Shown: positions 26,971 to 38,520 of the stretch, one piece after another | Layout of the letters: every line of letters begins with the position of its first letter | Numbering within the stretch: position 1 is the stretch's first letter | Assembly (NCBI GenBank): GCA_965153455.1 | Contig: OZ234496.1 | Coordinates: forward strand, 18,034,304-18,098,303 | Source: Sphagnum compactum | Taxonomy: Eukaryota > Bryophyta > Sphagnopsida > Sphagnales | Direction of reading: 5' to 3' | Length of the DNA stretch: 64,000 bases | Notes under the pieces: generated by a model | The model's database searches: none | What the model was told of the DNA's origin: nothing | Seen by the model: the letters and a program-made list of their open reading frames with translations, nothing else | Translations under genes and position numbers: made by a program

Positions 26971-27330
26971 GTGGACGGTGAACGAGCACCCAGCAGCACA
27001 CCATCCACTGGATGCCCATTATGACCCATTTATGGATGAACCTTAACTGAGTTAAAATATCTGGTAACTTGGTAACCCATTCTGTGAAGAAGTAGGCCCT
27101 ACATATAGGCCGATAGGTAGGAAAATAGGTGACTGCTAGGTGAGGAGATGGTCTTATCCCTATGTAAGGGGTTTTTTATCTACCTACCTAGTACTACTAA
27201 CAACTTGATTGTAGGCAGGTGGTTAATAAAGCAACTGAGGTAACCACCATGGTTGGCTACTAGGGAAGGGGAACCCAACAGAAAATTATTTTAAACTACT
27301 TATCATCCATCCTTCATGATGGGACACCAT
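26971..27330 (+). mobile_element. MITE family A, copy 2
   Basis: The body aligns with copy 1 at 4147. It shares GGTGAACGAGCACCCA, CACCATCCACTGGATGCCC, the GGTAACCCATT block, (GGTA)n with its complement CTACCTACC, and CAACTGAGGTAACCACCATGG followed by CCAACAGAAAATT. The left end is recognisable but the right inverted repeat is too diverged to place, so the end is approximate. Confidence 0.65.
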
Positions 27331-27700
27331 GGATCTTGTTGATGGGATAGGTGGTTAGGGAGCAGGCAGAATGGAGGAGGACTAAAGACCACTGGGTTAC
27401 TACTTTACTACCTACCAGACCTTTTTTTTGGTGTGAAATTTTGCACTATTGTGAAATTTTTGGAAACAAATTCAATGGTTTTTTTTTTTTTTTGGGGGCG
27501 AAAGGATTGAAAATATTTTTCTAAAAATCAAGAAAAATTGGAATATTTCTATACATGGTTCAATTAGATAGCTAAAAATACAGAATGCTGTTTAAAATTT
27601 TCCCTTTCATGTTTTTTAATCGCCAAATCCTATATATTAATTCATTTGGTTTGTTAGTGCGTCTGTCTGAACCTGTTCATTCCGACTCGTTAACAGTCTC

Positions 27701-27935
27701 TGCGAGGCCGATTCTGCAACTCCCCAGATGACAGAAACGAGGTTTCGAAATGAGCCGCACTTGGTCTGAAATGTTCCAGCGTCAAGTGCGGGTCGTGGTG
27801 GCGGAGAGACACGATTCTGCAACCCCCCAGATGACAGAAACGAGGTCTCAAAATGAGCCAGGTGCGGGTCGTGGTGGCGGAGAGACACCTGGCCTGAAAT
27901 GTTCCAGCGTCAGGTGCGGGTCGTGGTGGCAGAGA
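27701..27935 (+). repeat. Composite tandem duplication
   Basis: GATTCTGCAAC and CCCAGATGACAGAAACGAGG occur at about 27710 and again at about 27813. TGAAATGTTCCAGCGTCA followed by GTGCGGGTCGTGGTGGC occurs near 27768 and 27894, with an extra GTGCGGGTCGTGGTGGCGGA copy near 27860. The copies are GC-richer than their surroundings. The pattern suggests unequal exchange between two modules. Confidence 0.85.
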
Positions 27936-28598
27936 GAATGTGGCGATTTTTTTTTTTTTTTGAAAATTTTCCAAAATGCTCGCTTCACCATGTAATTTTT
28001 CATGGGGGACTTTTCAACGAATTTTCGTCACCCAAAAAAAAAGAAAAAAAAAAAAAAGAAAAAAAGCTGCTTTGCGCCTTTGTGTGTGTCTCTCTTGGTT
28101 TAAAGAAACCCGGGGGACTTCACAATGTCCAAAGGTCACGGGTACCCACTAGTTCACTAAATCAGCTTACAAATGATCCCCATGTTGGTGACATCACAAA
28201 ATTGGGGCAAAAAAACACTGCTTCAATAAGTAGGTAGAAACAAAATATGAAACATTTCTCTTTCTTTCCTTTTCTCTTTTTGTTTAAGGGGAAAAAAATT
28301 ATGTCTTTTTTCCAAAAAAAAATTGTAATTTTTTCCACAAAAAATTGGGGAAATTTTTGGATTTTTTTTTGTAATTTTAAAATTCAAATCTTTGGGAAAA
28401 AGTTAGCCAAGTTGATTTTTTTTAAAAAAAATCACAAAATTGAAAATATGATGACCCTGGAAGAAAAGGAATAGAAAATAAGAGAGGAAAAGCAATAATG
28501 GATGATGATGATGATGATGAGAAGAGACAGATGTGACATGGAAGGCAAGCATCATTGTTGGCCGGGTATTTGCTTTTGGTGAACGACCCACCACCCAC

Positions 28599-28863
28599 CG
28601 GTTCTGTTTCAATCAGAGAACCGGGGTTCCAACTGTTTGGGGCCAGACAATCAGAATCAAAGAACCGTCAGTTCCAGTCATTTCAACGGCTTCAAAGAAC
28701 CGTTGGGTTTCTTGAAAGAACCGGAAGGGTTATAAAAGTGGCTCTTTGATTTTTTATTTTTTCCCATGGTTGAGGACCATGGTCATATACCCGAACCTGT
28801 GCAAACCACAGCTCTCAATAATGGGAAAAATCAAGCAGCCACATTTATAACCGCCGGTTCTTT
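28599..28863. mobile_element. Fold-back element with clustered AGAACCGG motifs
   Basis: The larger arms run from about 28715 (AAAGAACCGG, then GGTTATAAAAGTGGCTC, then TTTGATTTTT) to 28767, and from 28821 to 28863 in reverse (rc AAAGAACCGGCGGTTATAAA). That is about 45 bp each with a loop of about 55 bp. A smaller hairpin, CCGGTTCT/AGAACCGG, lies at 28599-28624. Several further AGAACCG motifs lie between. Repeated short motifs of this kind are common near the ends of hAT-type elements. No coding sequence. Confidence 0.6.
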
Positions 28864-28869
28864 ACTAGT

Positions 28870-30570
28870 TCCCGATTGATTCAAATCCACATTGTTAGGT
28901 GTGAATGGAACTTAAAGACACTAGACAAAAGGGAAGGGGGTCCAACCTCCAAGCACTTCCCAAAAGTTGGGTTGGATAAACCCCCCCCCCAAAGTGAGTT
29001 AGTATGCAGAGATACACACATTGCTGAGTCAGCTGTGGAAGATGAGAGGGCTCACTACATACCTACCACCAAAGGGTAGGTAGGTAGGTGCTTGTTACCT
29101 ACTAGTCTAGTAAGTATGGCTTGTATTTGATGGATATGGTTCTAACAAAGGCTATATATATCACCCCAATCTCCCATTACACTTTATTTTCTGTAAGAGC
29201 CCAGAAACCCACAAAAATGCCAGAAACCCAATTTCCCAAGTAGCCTATTTTAGCCATAAAAATCCAAAATTTTGCCAGATTAACAAAATGCTTAAAAACC
29301 CAGTTTTCCTGAATAACTAATTTTTTTTGAATTCCCATCAAGTTCTCATCCGGTTCTCATCAGGTTTTCAAAGCGTTCTTCAAGTTCCCAAGTTGTTCCC
29401 CCCATGACGTTCCTAATAGCACCTCAGATATATGCCATTTGGCTCGTCCAATGTTCCCAAAGAAAAAGAAAGGTTGTGTGAATGGTGCCCCATGAACTAT
29501 AATTAAATAGGAATCACACATAGCAGTTTCTACCCAAATGCCAGATTAATAGAAATGCCTTAAAAACAATTTACACAAAATGCTAAAATATATTATAAAA
29601 CAAACCCCCAAAACAGTCATTAACAAATTGTTATTTAATAAATCCCAATTGTAACTAAAATGCTATAGTAGAAAAAATCATTTAATTATACTTAGCACTC
29701 AAATACTGTTTTAAAAATAAATAAAAAGCCCCACCCACAATATGCTGTAAACCACAATTAGCCAAAATGCTAATTATAGGATAGGAAAAAAGGTAAAAAA
29801 AAACCCACAAATCACCACTGGATTAACAAAAAAATGCTATTTAAATAAACATTCAATTACTACTCAAATGCTATAATGGAAAAAATTATTAAATAAAAGT
29901 TATTATTATTCAAATTCTATAGTAAATTTTTCCATTAAATAGAAAACTATTACATAAATGCTATTAAAAGAAAACCCCAACCTCAAAGCTCCTCGCTGAA
30001 TCAGCCAAGAAGGGAGTAAGGCAGCCAAAGGCAAGCCTAGTTTTATACCTAGTAGGTATTCTCTCCCATCTTTGCCTTAACCATTCGAGTAGGTAGGTAA
30101 GTAGATAGGTCAGTAGGTAGGTATAAACTAAGTAGGTAGGTAGGTGGTTGTTGTATCATAGGAAACACACACATCATCCTCCCTTTTTAGGGTTCGTGTC
30201 TATCGTTGCTGAGCAGCAGCAGCAGCAGCACGAGCAAGAACGCACGCCTGGCCGTCGTCTGTGCACTGCAGGTGTTGGCGAGCGATTTGGTGAAGCTACA
30301 GAGATTGGGGTTTGCGCGCGGAGTCGGTGCTGTTATTAGATTGGCGCATTGGGGATTTTTTTTTTTTAGGATTGGGAGAGAGAAGAAGAAGGAAAAAGAA
30401 CATGAGGAACAGAGTCTGAATCCGGTGCAAAGGAAAGGAAAAGAAAGGGACGGGGAGGTGAGGGGAAGAAGGAAAAGTAAAGGGTAGTATGGTGATGATG
30501 ATAATGATGATGAGAAGATGGAGTTAGTAGAGGTTGTGGTCTTTTTGTATGTGCCACAATTTGGGGGAGG
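28870..30570. other. Upstream region of the cysteine oxidase gene
   Basis: No gene is seen. GGTAGGTAGG runs occur near 29079 and at 30090-30150. Many AAATGCTA-type AT-rich blocks lie at 29500-29970. From about 30180 (AGGGTTCGTG) the sequence becomes GC-richer with a (CAG)n run at 30213-30230, fitting the 5' untranslated part of the gene that starts at 30571. Confidence 0.5.
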
Positions 30571-32639
30571 ATGGGAGCTATGTCGACAACTGCTGTGCAA
30601 AAGCTTTACGATGTGTGTAAGGCTACCTTCTCTGCTAGTTCAGGAGTTCCATCAGCCGCGGCCTTGGAACGTGTGCGCTTAGCTTTAGGTATGTCGTATA
30701 TATATAGAGTGTTATGGACTTCCCCCCCCCCCCCCCCCACCCAAACCCCATCTGTTTCCCTTGCAGCTGTTGTTTCCACTGTTGTTTGTTTGTTTGTTTG
30801 TTTCTGTTGTCGAGAGTGTCACTGTTTTGGGATTTTCTTTTGGTGTAGCATCTTCATATTGGGGTTTCTGGCCTTAACCTTGGTGTGAGAGATGGATAGG
30901 AAGAGAGGGAGAGAGATGAGAGGTAAGGCACAGGTGTGCAATTTTGTTCGCTCTATCCTCTGCTTTTTCTTCCTTGGATTTTGAGATTTTTGGTGGCAAC
31001 CCATTTGTGGATAGTGTATTTTTTCTTTCTTACTTGCCCTGTGCTGCTTTTTTTGGGGGGAGGGGGGTGTGTTTGTATCGCTTGTTGCTGGGGTTGGAAC
31101 TTGGGATGATTTTCTCATTTGCTGACAAACCAATTGGGACTCAGTGCAAGGTGGTGATGTGAAAAATTAAAACACAGGATTGTTTTTTGTCATTGCAGAG
31201 AATGTAAAAGCTTTGGATGTTGGGCTGGAGGAGGAAGAACAGCAGGAACGAGGCTTTGGTTTCTTTGGGTCGAATGGAGAAACAGGACGGCATTCGTCAA
31301 TGGTGCCCAGGTGGTCACCACCTATATCATACCTTCATTTATACGAATGCGAGCAGTTTTCAGTAAGTCCCAACCATTGATGTTTTTTTTTTTGCTAGCT
31401 AGAATAAGCATCCTGTGCAAAATCCTCAGTAAAATGCACTGTTTTTGGTGTCCTGATCTCCACTGTTGGCATGGCAATGAAGCCATGTGGTTAAGCTAGA
31501 AAGAAAGCTGAGCTCAATACATTTTTTTCTTTTTCTCTCTGTCTTCTTCTTGAATACCTATAATGAGTATTTTGTGCATTGAAGCTCACGGGTGGTGGGG
31601 GCTGTGGATGATGCTAATGGAGATGGGAATATTTTGTCTCCCAACATCAGCAGCAATACCTCTCCACAACCATCCAGGCATGACGGTTCTAAGTAGGCTG
31701 CTATATGGGTCCGTGCATGTACGTGCCTATGACTGGGTGAATCCCTTTGACGAGAAGCTCAATGCTGATCCATCAAGACGTAAGACTCTGTTTTGTACCT
31801 CAATGGATTGCAGTCTGTTGTTACCTTGGGGTTCAACAATATCTCTTGCACACACTTTCACAGACCTCTAAGACAAATCAAGTATATTTTCTGTAGTGCT
31901 GTGTAAGAATGTAACCTCAGGCAGAAAGTGTGGCTTCAATTATTATAACAGAGAGTGCTCTGGCTCTCTTTGGAATGAGAATATTCACAATTAGGTCATT
32001 TTGGACTGAATATGAGACTGAGCTTGTCAGAATGTGGGTTTTTTTCCACCGTCTCTGAACTTGCCTGTTTGTGAGTCCTGAATGTGCAGCTAGATTGGCA
32101 AAGTTGGTAGTTGACCATGTGCTAACTGCCCCTTGCGAGACTGCTGTGCTATACCCTACAACTGGGGGAAACATCCATGCTTTTACAGCTCTCACTCCCT
32201 GTGCATTGCTTGACGTGCTAGCACCCCCCTACTCACCTGCTACTGGTCGGCATTGCACATATTACCATAACGTTCCGAGAGCTGTTTTTGCAGGTGCAAA
32301 TTTTTTAGCTTGCCTATCTCTTTTTCTGATGCTCAATATTGTGAGGGAGACAGGGATGACCTCTGGGATTGACAGTAATGGTCTTGGATGAAAGGGAGGT
32401 GGATCGGAATTTCTTTCTTGTTTCTGGAGGAAAGGGAGGGTTTTTGGTTGTGAATCTTTTCTGTTTTTCATAATCTGCTTGCTTTTGTGTTGCTAGGTTC
32501 AGATGGAAGTGATGCATTGCAAGAAAATGGTGATATCGCTGCTGAAAATCCGAACTATGAGTGGTTGGAAGGCTTTCAACCACCTGAGGACTTTGTGGTG
32601 CAAAGAGGAATATATAGGGGTCCAAAAGTTGTACCGTGA
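30571..32639 (+). CDS. PCO: Plant cysteine oxidase (five exons)
   Basis: Plant cysteine oxidases are iron-dependent dioxygenases that oxidise the N-terminal Cys of ERF-VII and related proteins, sending them to the N-degron pathway when oxygen is present. Exons are 30571-30688, 31199-31362, 31623-31779, 32090-32293 and 32497-32639. All introns are GT-AG, phases agree, and the product is 261 residues, normal for the family (about 240-290). Landmarks are [24 protein letters not shown] then [16 protein letters not shown] with metal ligands His109 and His111, GGNIHAF with ligand His176, LLDVLAPPY and GRHCTYY. All three iron ligands are present. An in-frame TGA at 30511 with no ATG before 30571 supports the start. 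The exon 3 acceptor has a weak pyrimidine tract and was chosen by family match. It looks intact. Confidence 0.93.
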
Positions 32640-34450
32640 GTAAACTGCTTCATAAAGAAGTTGAAGCAATGCAAATTGAATTTGATGATTTTTGTATGCC
32701 TCTCAGTGATGCTCTATGAGTTGATGACCAAGTCCGCATGGAGTAATATACTGATTGATTTTGGATTACACCACATGTAAAATTCTGTACGCACTTTCGG
32801 CTGTCTGCATCCAAACTACAAATTGAAGAGAAATGCCAGACAGGCTTTGTGGAGGGGAATGGAGGGAGTTTGTTTTTGTGTGTAGATTTGGGTTCTTCTG
32901 TGCATCATTTATGTGGTGATTGGCATCAGTATGGGATTTTCAGGAGCATGTCTGGGAGCAACATGGTAACAACACCAGCAGTGTGGAATAAGTCTCTGAG
33001 AAGGCGGAGTATGATGCTTGCCAGCCACATGAGAACAAGGTCTTACCCTTAACCTGTGAGCTTGTCCAAGTTCCACCATACAAAGAGAGATAAAAAGTGT
33101 ACACCTCCTATTGGGATCTATATTATAGTGCTTCCAGATTTGCCCAAACAAATTTGAAGACTTGGCCAAACTAAACGTTTTTTTAATCTGGTTCAGATTT
33201 TTTTTCATCAATGTCCTTGATGATTTGGTGTGTAGTAGCATCCTGGAGTTAGAATGGAAATGCAATCTAGAGTATCTTGGCCAAGTATGTGAATGTCGAA
33301 GAATTGCTGAAGAGATTGATCCAGATCCTACTGGAGAAACTAAATTGTTTCACTAAAGACACAAAATTGAGAGCTAAAAATTAATATTTGCCTCTTGGGT
33401 GCTAGCTGATGGTGTGACTGAATTTCAATCATTGTGCTTCCAAACCTACAACAGAAACTCAGGATGCAGATGGCTGAAATTGGTGATTGAATTCTTTGGG
33501 AGTGACGCTTACAAGGCAATGACATGGTCTTGTTCTTGTTTTGGGCTAACAATTCAGACAACACTTCTTTGATTGACTTACATGGTTTTATGAAATTTTT
33601 CTCTTCAATTAGATTAATATGACTTGCTGATCCTATACCCAATATAGGGAAAAATATGATGGAATGATCCTGGGACTGTGGAAGGCCAATTTGTAGCACA
33701 AACTGTGACAATTGCCCCAGTAAAGGAAAACTGGAGATAGTGACAGTGAAATTGGCAAATTTCTGACTGAATTACTAAACAAGTATCAGCCTTCAGTGCA
33801 AGACAAAGTTCTGATCTGACTTGTGGTGTATAGATATGAGCTTAAGCTTTCAAAGGCTGTGCTTGGGAGTGAGGATAATGCAGCATTTCATCATGCTGGA
33901 AAGACCAATCTCGTCACGACCAACTTTTCTGTGAATGAATCAACTTGATTACCCATTGAAGAGGAACTGTAGGATTAATTTTCTTTCAGCTAGAAGTGTG
34001 AAATCATTTAGCTGCCCCTTGAGGGCCATTTCTTTGTATTGAAAAGTGTGAGAGTGAAAAGGCTACATCAAGGTGGCAAGGCCTGCAATCTACTGAAAGC
34101 TTCTCTCACCACTGCAAAGCATGCCACAGCAACTGGAACATTTTCACCCACATTCCTTCCCTGTACAGCTTTCTTGACTCTTTTGACAGTTTTGAGGGTG
34201 CTATTGACTTTTAGAGTTAGCTATGTTTCTTGAGTGCTAAGCCAACATCATGACTGAGTCTTCCCCATTGCTTTTGGAAATGTGATAAAAGCTCAGGACA
34301 CAAATTTCTAAGATACAGAGAGATTGTATCATGCGTTGCATAAGATTTGTGGCAAATCATTATGTTCTTTTCTACAGCCATAGGTGGAGATGACGAAGTC
34401 AGTGTGCAGTTTCGGCACCTCTGCTACTCAAGATCAAAGCTGTAGTTCTG
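32640..34450. other. Downstream of the oxidase gene, no clear gene
   Basis: Only short frames, none with a recognised motif. The first part is probably 3' untranslated sequence. The 5' part of the CLPD remnant could lie here, but I could not identify N-terminal Clp repeats or the first Walker A. Confidence 0.4.
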
Positions 34451-34686
34451 GGCCAGAGTGAACCAGCAGCCACCGGCACACCATCCACTGGATGCCTGGT
34501 ATGACTCAGTTGTGGATGAAACTTGGATGAAGAACCTCAAACTGAATTAACATCTGGTTTCACTTTGGTAACCCATTAGTGGTCCTACATATATAAAATA
34601 GGTGAACTGGATGAACTCAACAGAAAACTATTTTCTGACCACTCAACATCCACACATCCTTCACGGTGTGCGGGTTCACTCTAGCC
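34451..34686 (+). mobile_element. MITE family A, copy 3 (short)
   Basis: The ends GGCCAGAGTGAACCAGC and (reverse) GCGGGTTCACTCTAGCC form inverted repeats like those of copy 1. The body shares CACCATCCACTGGATGCC, GTTGTGGATGAA, GGTTTCACTTTGGTAACCCA and CTCAACAGAAAACTATTTTC but lacks the GGTAGG microsatellite part. At 236 bp it is shorter than copy 1. No clear target duplication. Confidence 0.7.
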
Positions 34687-34779
34687 GTTCCGTTGTACTT
34701 GTGCTTTGGATATATTTTCTGCCTGAAATCACACACTTAAGATGTCTCTAGTCTCTACCAGTGTTGGGTGGTTATTTGA

Positions 34780-34965
34780 ATTTATTTCAATAACATTCGG
34801 TTCCAGTTTTTCCAATGCTTAAAAATCAAAGAACCTCCTGTTTCGATTCTTTTTTAAAAATAAATCTAGAATACCAAGAACATCCGGTCTTTGAGGGGCA
34901 AATTTCAGGATCAAAGAACCTTTAGTTCTGAGTTCTTAAACGCCCTCAAAGACCACCCCTGATTT
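34780..34965. repeat. Diverged AAAGAACC motif cluster
   Basis: CGGTTCCAG, AAAGAACCTCC, AAGAACATCCGGTCTTTG and AAAGAACCTTT are grouped in under 200 bp, resembling the motif cluster at 28599-28863 but without clear arms. It may be a decayed relative. Confidence 0.4.
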
Positions 34966-35069
34966 TCATGAAACAAGTGAAAAAAGAACCCAATTGTTTT
35001 ATAGAAGGTTATTTGATTGGTTTCCATATTTGTTTGGAGGAATGCTGTTAAGTATCACAATCAGGTACC

Positions 35070-38000
35070 TAAAAAATGGAGCTAGTGCTGGTGCAGGCTT
35101 GCACATTGCTAACTTGCTGAAGCCTGCACTTGCAAGGGGGGTGCTTCAGGTATGGCTGGGTGTAAAGGACCCCCAAGTTGTTGGAGTTCAAAGCTCCTGT
35201 TTGTGCAATCAAACATCAAAATTGTGATATGCATTGGTCTCATTCAAATCACTGAAGTGACATCTTTGAGCAAACAACCTAGTCAATTTGTGACCTGAGG
35301 ATGGGTTTGTGTGAAGTCAGGGTGTCCTTGGTGTTTATGATTTGCAGATGTGAAACAGCTTTTTTGTTTGTTGTGATGAATCCTGACCTGTTGTGCTTTG
35401 GAATGTTTGGCTTCTAGTGCATTGGTGCAACAACTTCTGATGAGCACCATAAGCACATTGAGGAGGATAAAAGCTTTGGCTTGTCGTTTCCAGTGTGTTA
35501 TGGTGCTGGAGCCTAGTCATGTATGATTGAAACACCCATGTTGGTGCCACTGAGCAGATGAGAATGTTAGCATGAAGATTCACTTCCACACGAGTCATGA
35601 GGATATAATAAGTCTCAATGTGGGATTATGGAATTCTATCAAAGTGCTAGTGAACACTAATGAGTCATCTCTTGGGCAGAATAGTCAATTCTTGATGACA
35701 GTCAATCCCTTGTGACATCAAATAGCGGGAGTGCAAAATCAAGCAGGGGAGACTCCATATCAGTCTGTTGCTGGTCTTTTAGAAACCTTTGGGTTCAGGG
35801 GTAGTACTTCCAGAGATGCCCTCTAGAGGAGTGTTCTCCCATATTTGAATACCTTGAACATAATAAAAATTTATGTATTGCAATTTCCTGAGTTTTTTGT
35901 GCCTGATAACACTATGATTTTATTGTCCTACCTATTCAATGTAGGAATCTTATGGCTGTGAGTAAGACATGTGGGGGTGTATTTAATCATATGTTGTAAA
36001 ATATGTCTACCTTCTGCCATTGATCATTGTTGGGCAGAAAGTCCTGAGGCAGCTTGCCATGATAGGTACAGGAAAATGATTCCAAGGCCATTCAGCTCTT
36101 TTTGAATAAAGGAGGCATGCAAGGAAGCGTTGATTTCTTGCCCAATTAGTTTCCCCTACCTGCCAGGAGGCTTTGGTTCTTTTTGAAAAATAGGACAGAA
36201 AGTAGTTCTGACAATTCCTTGTGCACATAGGTTTTCAAGAAAATGGGTCCTTTGCAAAATGTCGAGAGGGAAACTGAATCTTAGTGAATATCTCTTCAAA
36301 TAGCTTTCAGTAAATTCCTGCAATTGGAGGGGTTTAAGGACTGCGAATGGGCTCTGAAAAGCTCCAAATGGGCACATTGAGGTCCTAAACTGGAGGATTC
36401 TGTGAAGATTTTGGTGGTGCTGAGAAGTGGATACAAGGAGCATCATAAGTGTGACATTACAACTGAAGCAGTGGAGGCTGCAGGGTATTTGTCAGCTCGG
36501 TATATTCCTGACTGATCCCTTCCTGACAAGGCAATTGATTTGGTCGATGACGCTGGTAGCCAGGCCCACATAAATGCATTAGGGAAGAGGAAGGAGCACC
36601 AGACCCATAGAATACTGGCAGGAGATTCATGCTGTACAGGCTTCTCAGGAAGCTGTCAGTCCCCTTGTGGAGATTCAAAACATCTGGCAACTAGATTTCA
36701 CAGTGGTGTAAATGTTGTAACAGGCTTTTTTCTGTTGGTTTTGCAGTTCACTGGTTGAAGACATGCTGCCAGGCTTTTGTGACAGCAACTGGCAGCATGG
36801 AGTACATATTAGAGGACATGGTAACTTCTGCACCCTCCTCGGATGATTATGAATTTGCTAATGGCTGTGTCCTTCATGTGTTCAACTGTAGTGTGTGGTT
36901 CCTGTTCTTGAAGTAGTTTCAGTTCAACCCTCTGAGGTCTAGAGGCTTGGTGACAATGAAATGGAGAGGGGGGTGTGTCTTTGTTGCCTGCAAATGTTGA
37001 CACAAACTCTCTAGTTGTAGTTTGTTTTTACAATTGGGTTAAGGGGATGATTGGTTTATTTCTTGCCCAATAGTGGCAACACAGAATCCATAACTTGTGT
37101 TCTGGTACTGTATGTTGTAGTGTGCTGTTGCATGTTGCAAAGAATCTCACTCTGGTGAAGCCACCATTTTTCTCCACCCTGCAGTTAGCACAGGACTTTT
37201 TTGAGGTATAAATATTTTGACATTTCAGTATGATTGTTGTGATTGTCAATGGAGATGGTGTGAGGTCCCAAACTTTGTTGCCATGATTGTTATGGGTACA
37301 GACCAGTGGTTGTGGGACCAGTAGAGATAGTGGCAGTTGCAGCAATGTGGTCTGGAATCCCAGTTGAGCAACTGACGGCAGATGAACAAAACAGGTTGAC
37401 AAACTTGGAGAAGATGCTGTGCACATGCTTTATAGGCCAGGATGCTGCTGTGAATGCAATTGCACATGCAGTCCAAAGGGCTCATGTGCGTCTCAAGACT
37501 CCCTCACCCCATTGCAGCCATGCTTTTCTGTGGACCTACTGGTGTTGGAAAAACTGAGCTCACGAAGGCCTTAGCCAAGCATTACTTTGGTTCTGTGAGT
37601 ATATGGTACTCTTGTAGAATTTGGTTGGGTTTGTCATATTTGTGCCAGATTCCAATATTTTCTCTTATTGGCTGTTGTGACAATAATGCAAATAGCCTGT
37701 TTCAATATGGCAATTTTTGGGAATATGTAGTGTTGAGTTTTTCTCTGGTTCTGAAAAGTTTGTGTGGAATGGCAGGAGAAGGCTATGATACAATTGGACA
37801 TGAGAGTGAGTACATTGACAGGCGTAGTGTGAGTAAGCTCATTGGTTCCCCACCAGGTTATGTGGGTTATGGTGATGGCAGAGCTCTCACTGAGGCAGTC
37901 TGTCAAAAACCCCTCACTCTGATTCTTATAGATGAGATTGAGAAAGCTCACCCTGATGCCTTCAATATCCTCCTTTGAGTTTTTGAAGATGGTCATCTGA

Positions 38001-38520
38001 ATGACCCTCAGGTACTTACCAGTGTGACTTCATTTGCCTTGTAAACCAGCTTCATAATACACCCCCATTGTCTCTTGTAAGCAAGAAGGTGAAAGGTGCA
38101 CAAAAGAAAGATAGTCTCACATGATATGTTCAATGGAAGAAATTCTAGTATTTCTTCAAATAAATCCATGCAAAGAATGTGTGTCTCCAGGTCTTATGCT
38201 GCCTTAAGCAAGACTGTTTTTTCGCTGCCAAGAGCTCCCATTGTCTGTCTTTGTTCTCACATTTTAAATTTCTTAAAACTGAATAAAAAATGGTACATGT
38301 CATATTAGTCTAGGAGATTGTGACATTATGAAGAACATCTGTTTTTCTTGTGTTCCAGTTACAGAGCAATTATTGATTGACAATACAGGGATGGAAGGTT
38401 TCTTTCCAAAGCACACTGATTGTAATGATGTCCAATGTGGGTTCAGCAGCCAATGTTAAGGGAGCAAGCAGCCGCATTGGCTTCAACCTTCTTGGATGAT
38501 GCTGATGGTGGTAGATATGC
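35070..38520 (+). pseudogene. CLPD: CLPD/ERD1 chloroplast Clp ATPase, unprocessed pseudogene
   Basis: CLPD is the stress-linked HSP100 partner of the plastid Clp protease. Pieces in order: GAGLHIANLLKPALARG (35.1 kb), CIGATTSDEHHKHIEEDK (35.42), YKEHHKCDITTEAVEAAGYL and YIPD-stop-SLPDKAIDLV (36.4-36.55), PIEYWQEIHAVQASQEAV (36.6, shifted), AAMWSGIPVEQLTADEQNRL (37.3), [20 protein letters not shown] (second Walker A, 37.55), [20 protein letters not shown] and [19 protein letters not shown] then stop (37.8-37.98), FEDGHLNDPQ, STLIVMMSNVGSAANVKG (38.4). Introns keep GT/AG borders, for example after LARGVLQ and after DPQ, so it arose by DNA duplication. TGA stops at 36513 and 37977 and several frameshifts disable it. 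The first Walker A and the C-terminus were not found. FNILL and FEDGHL favour CLPD over CLPC or CLPB. Confidence 0.88.
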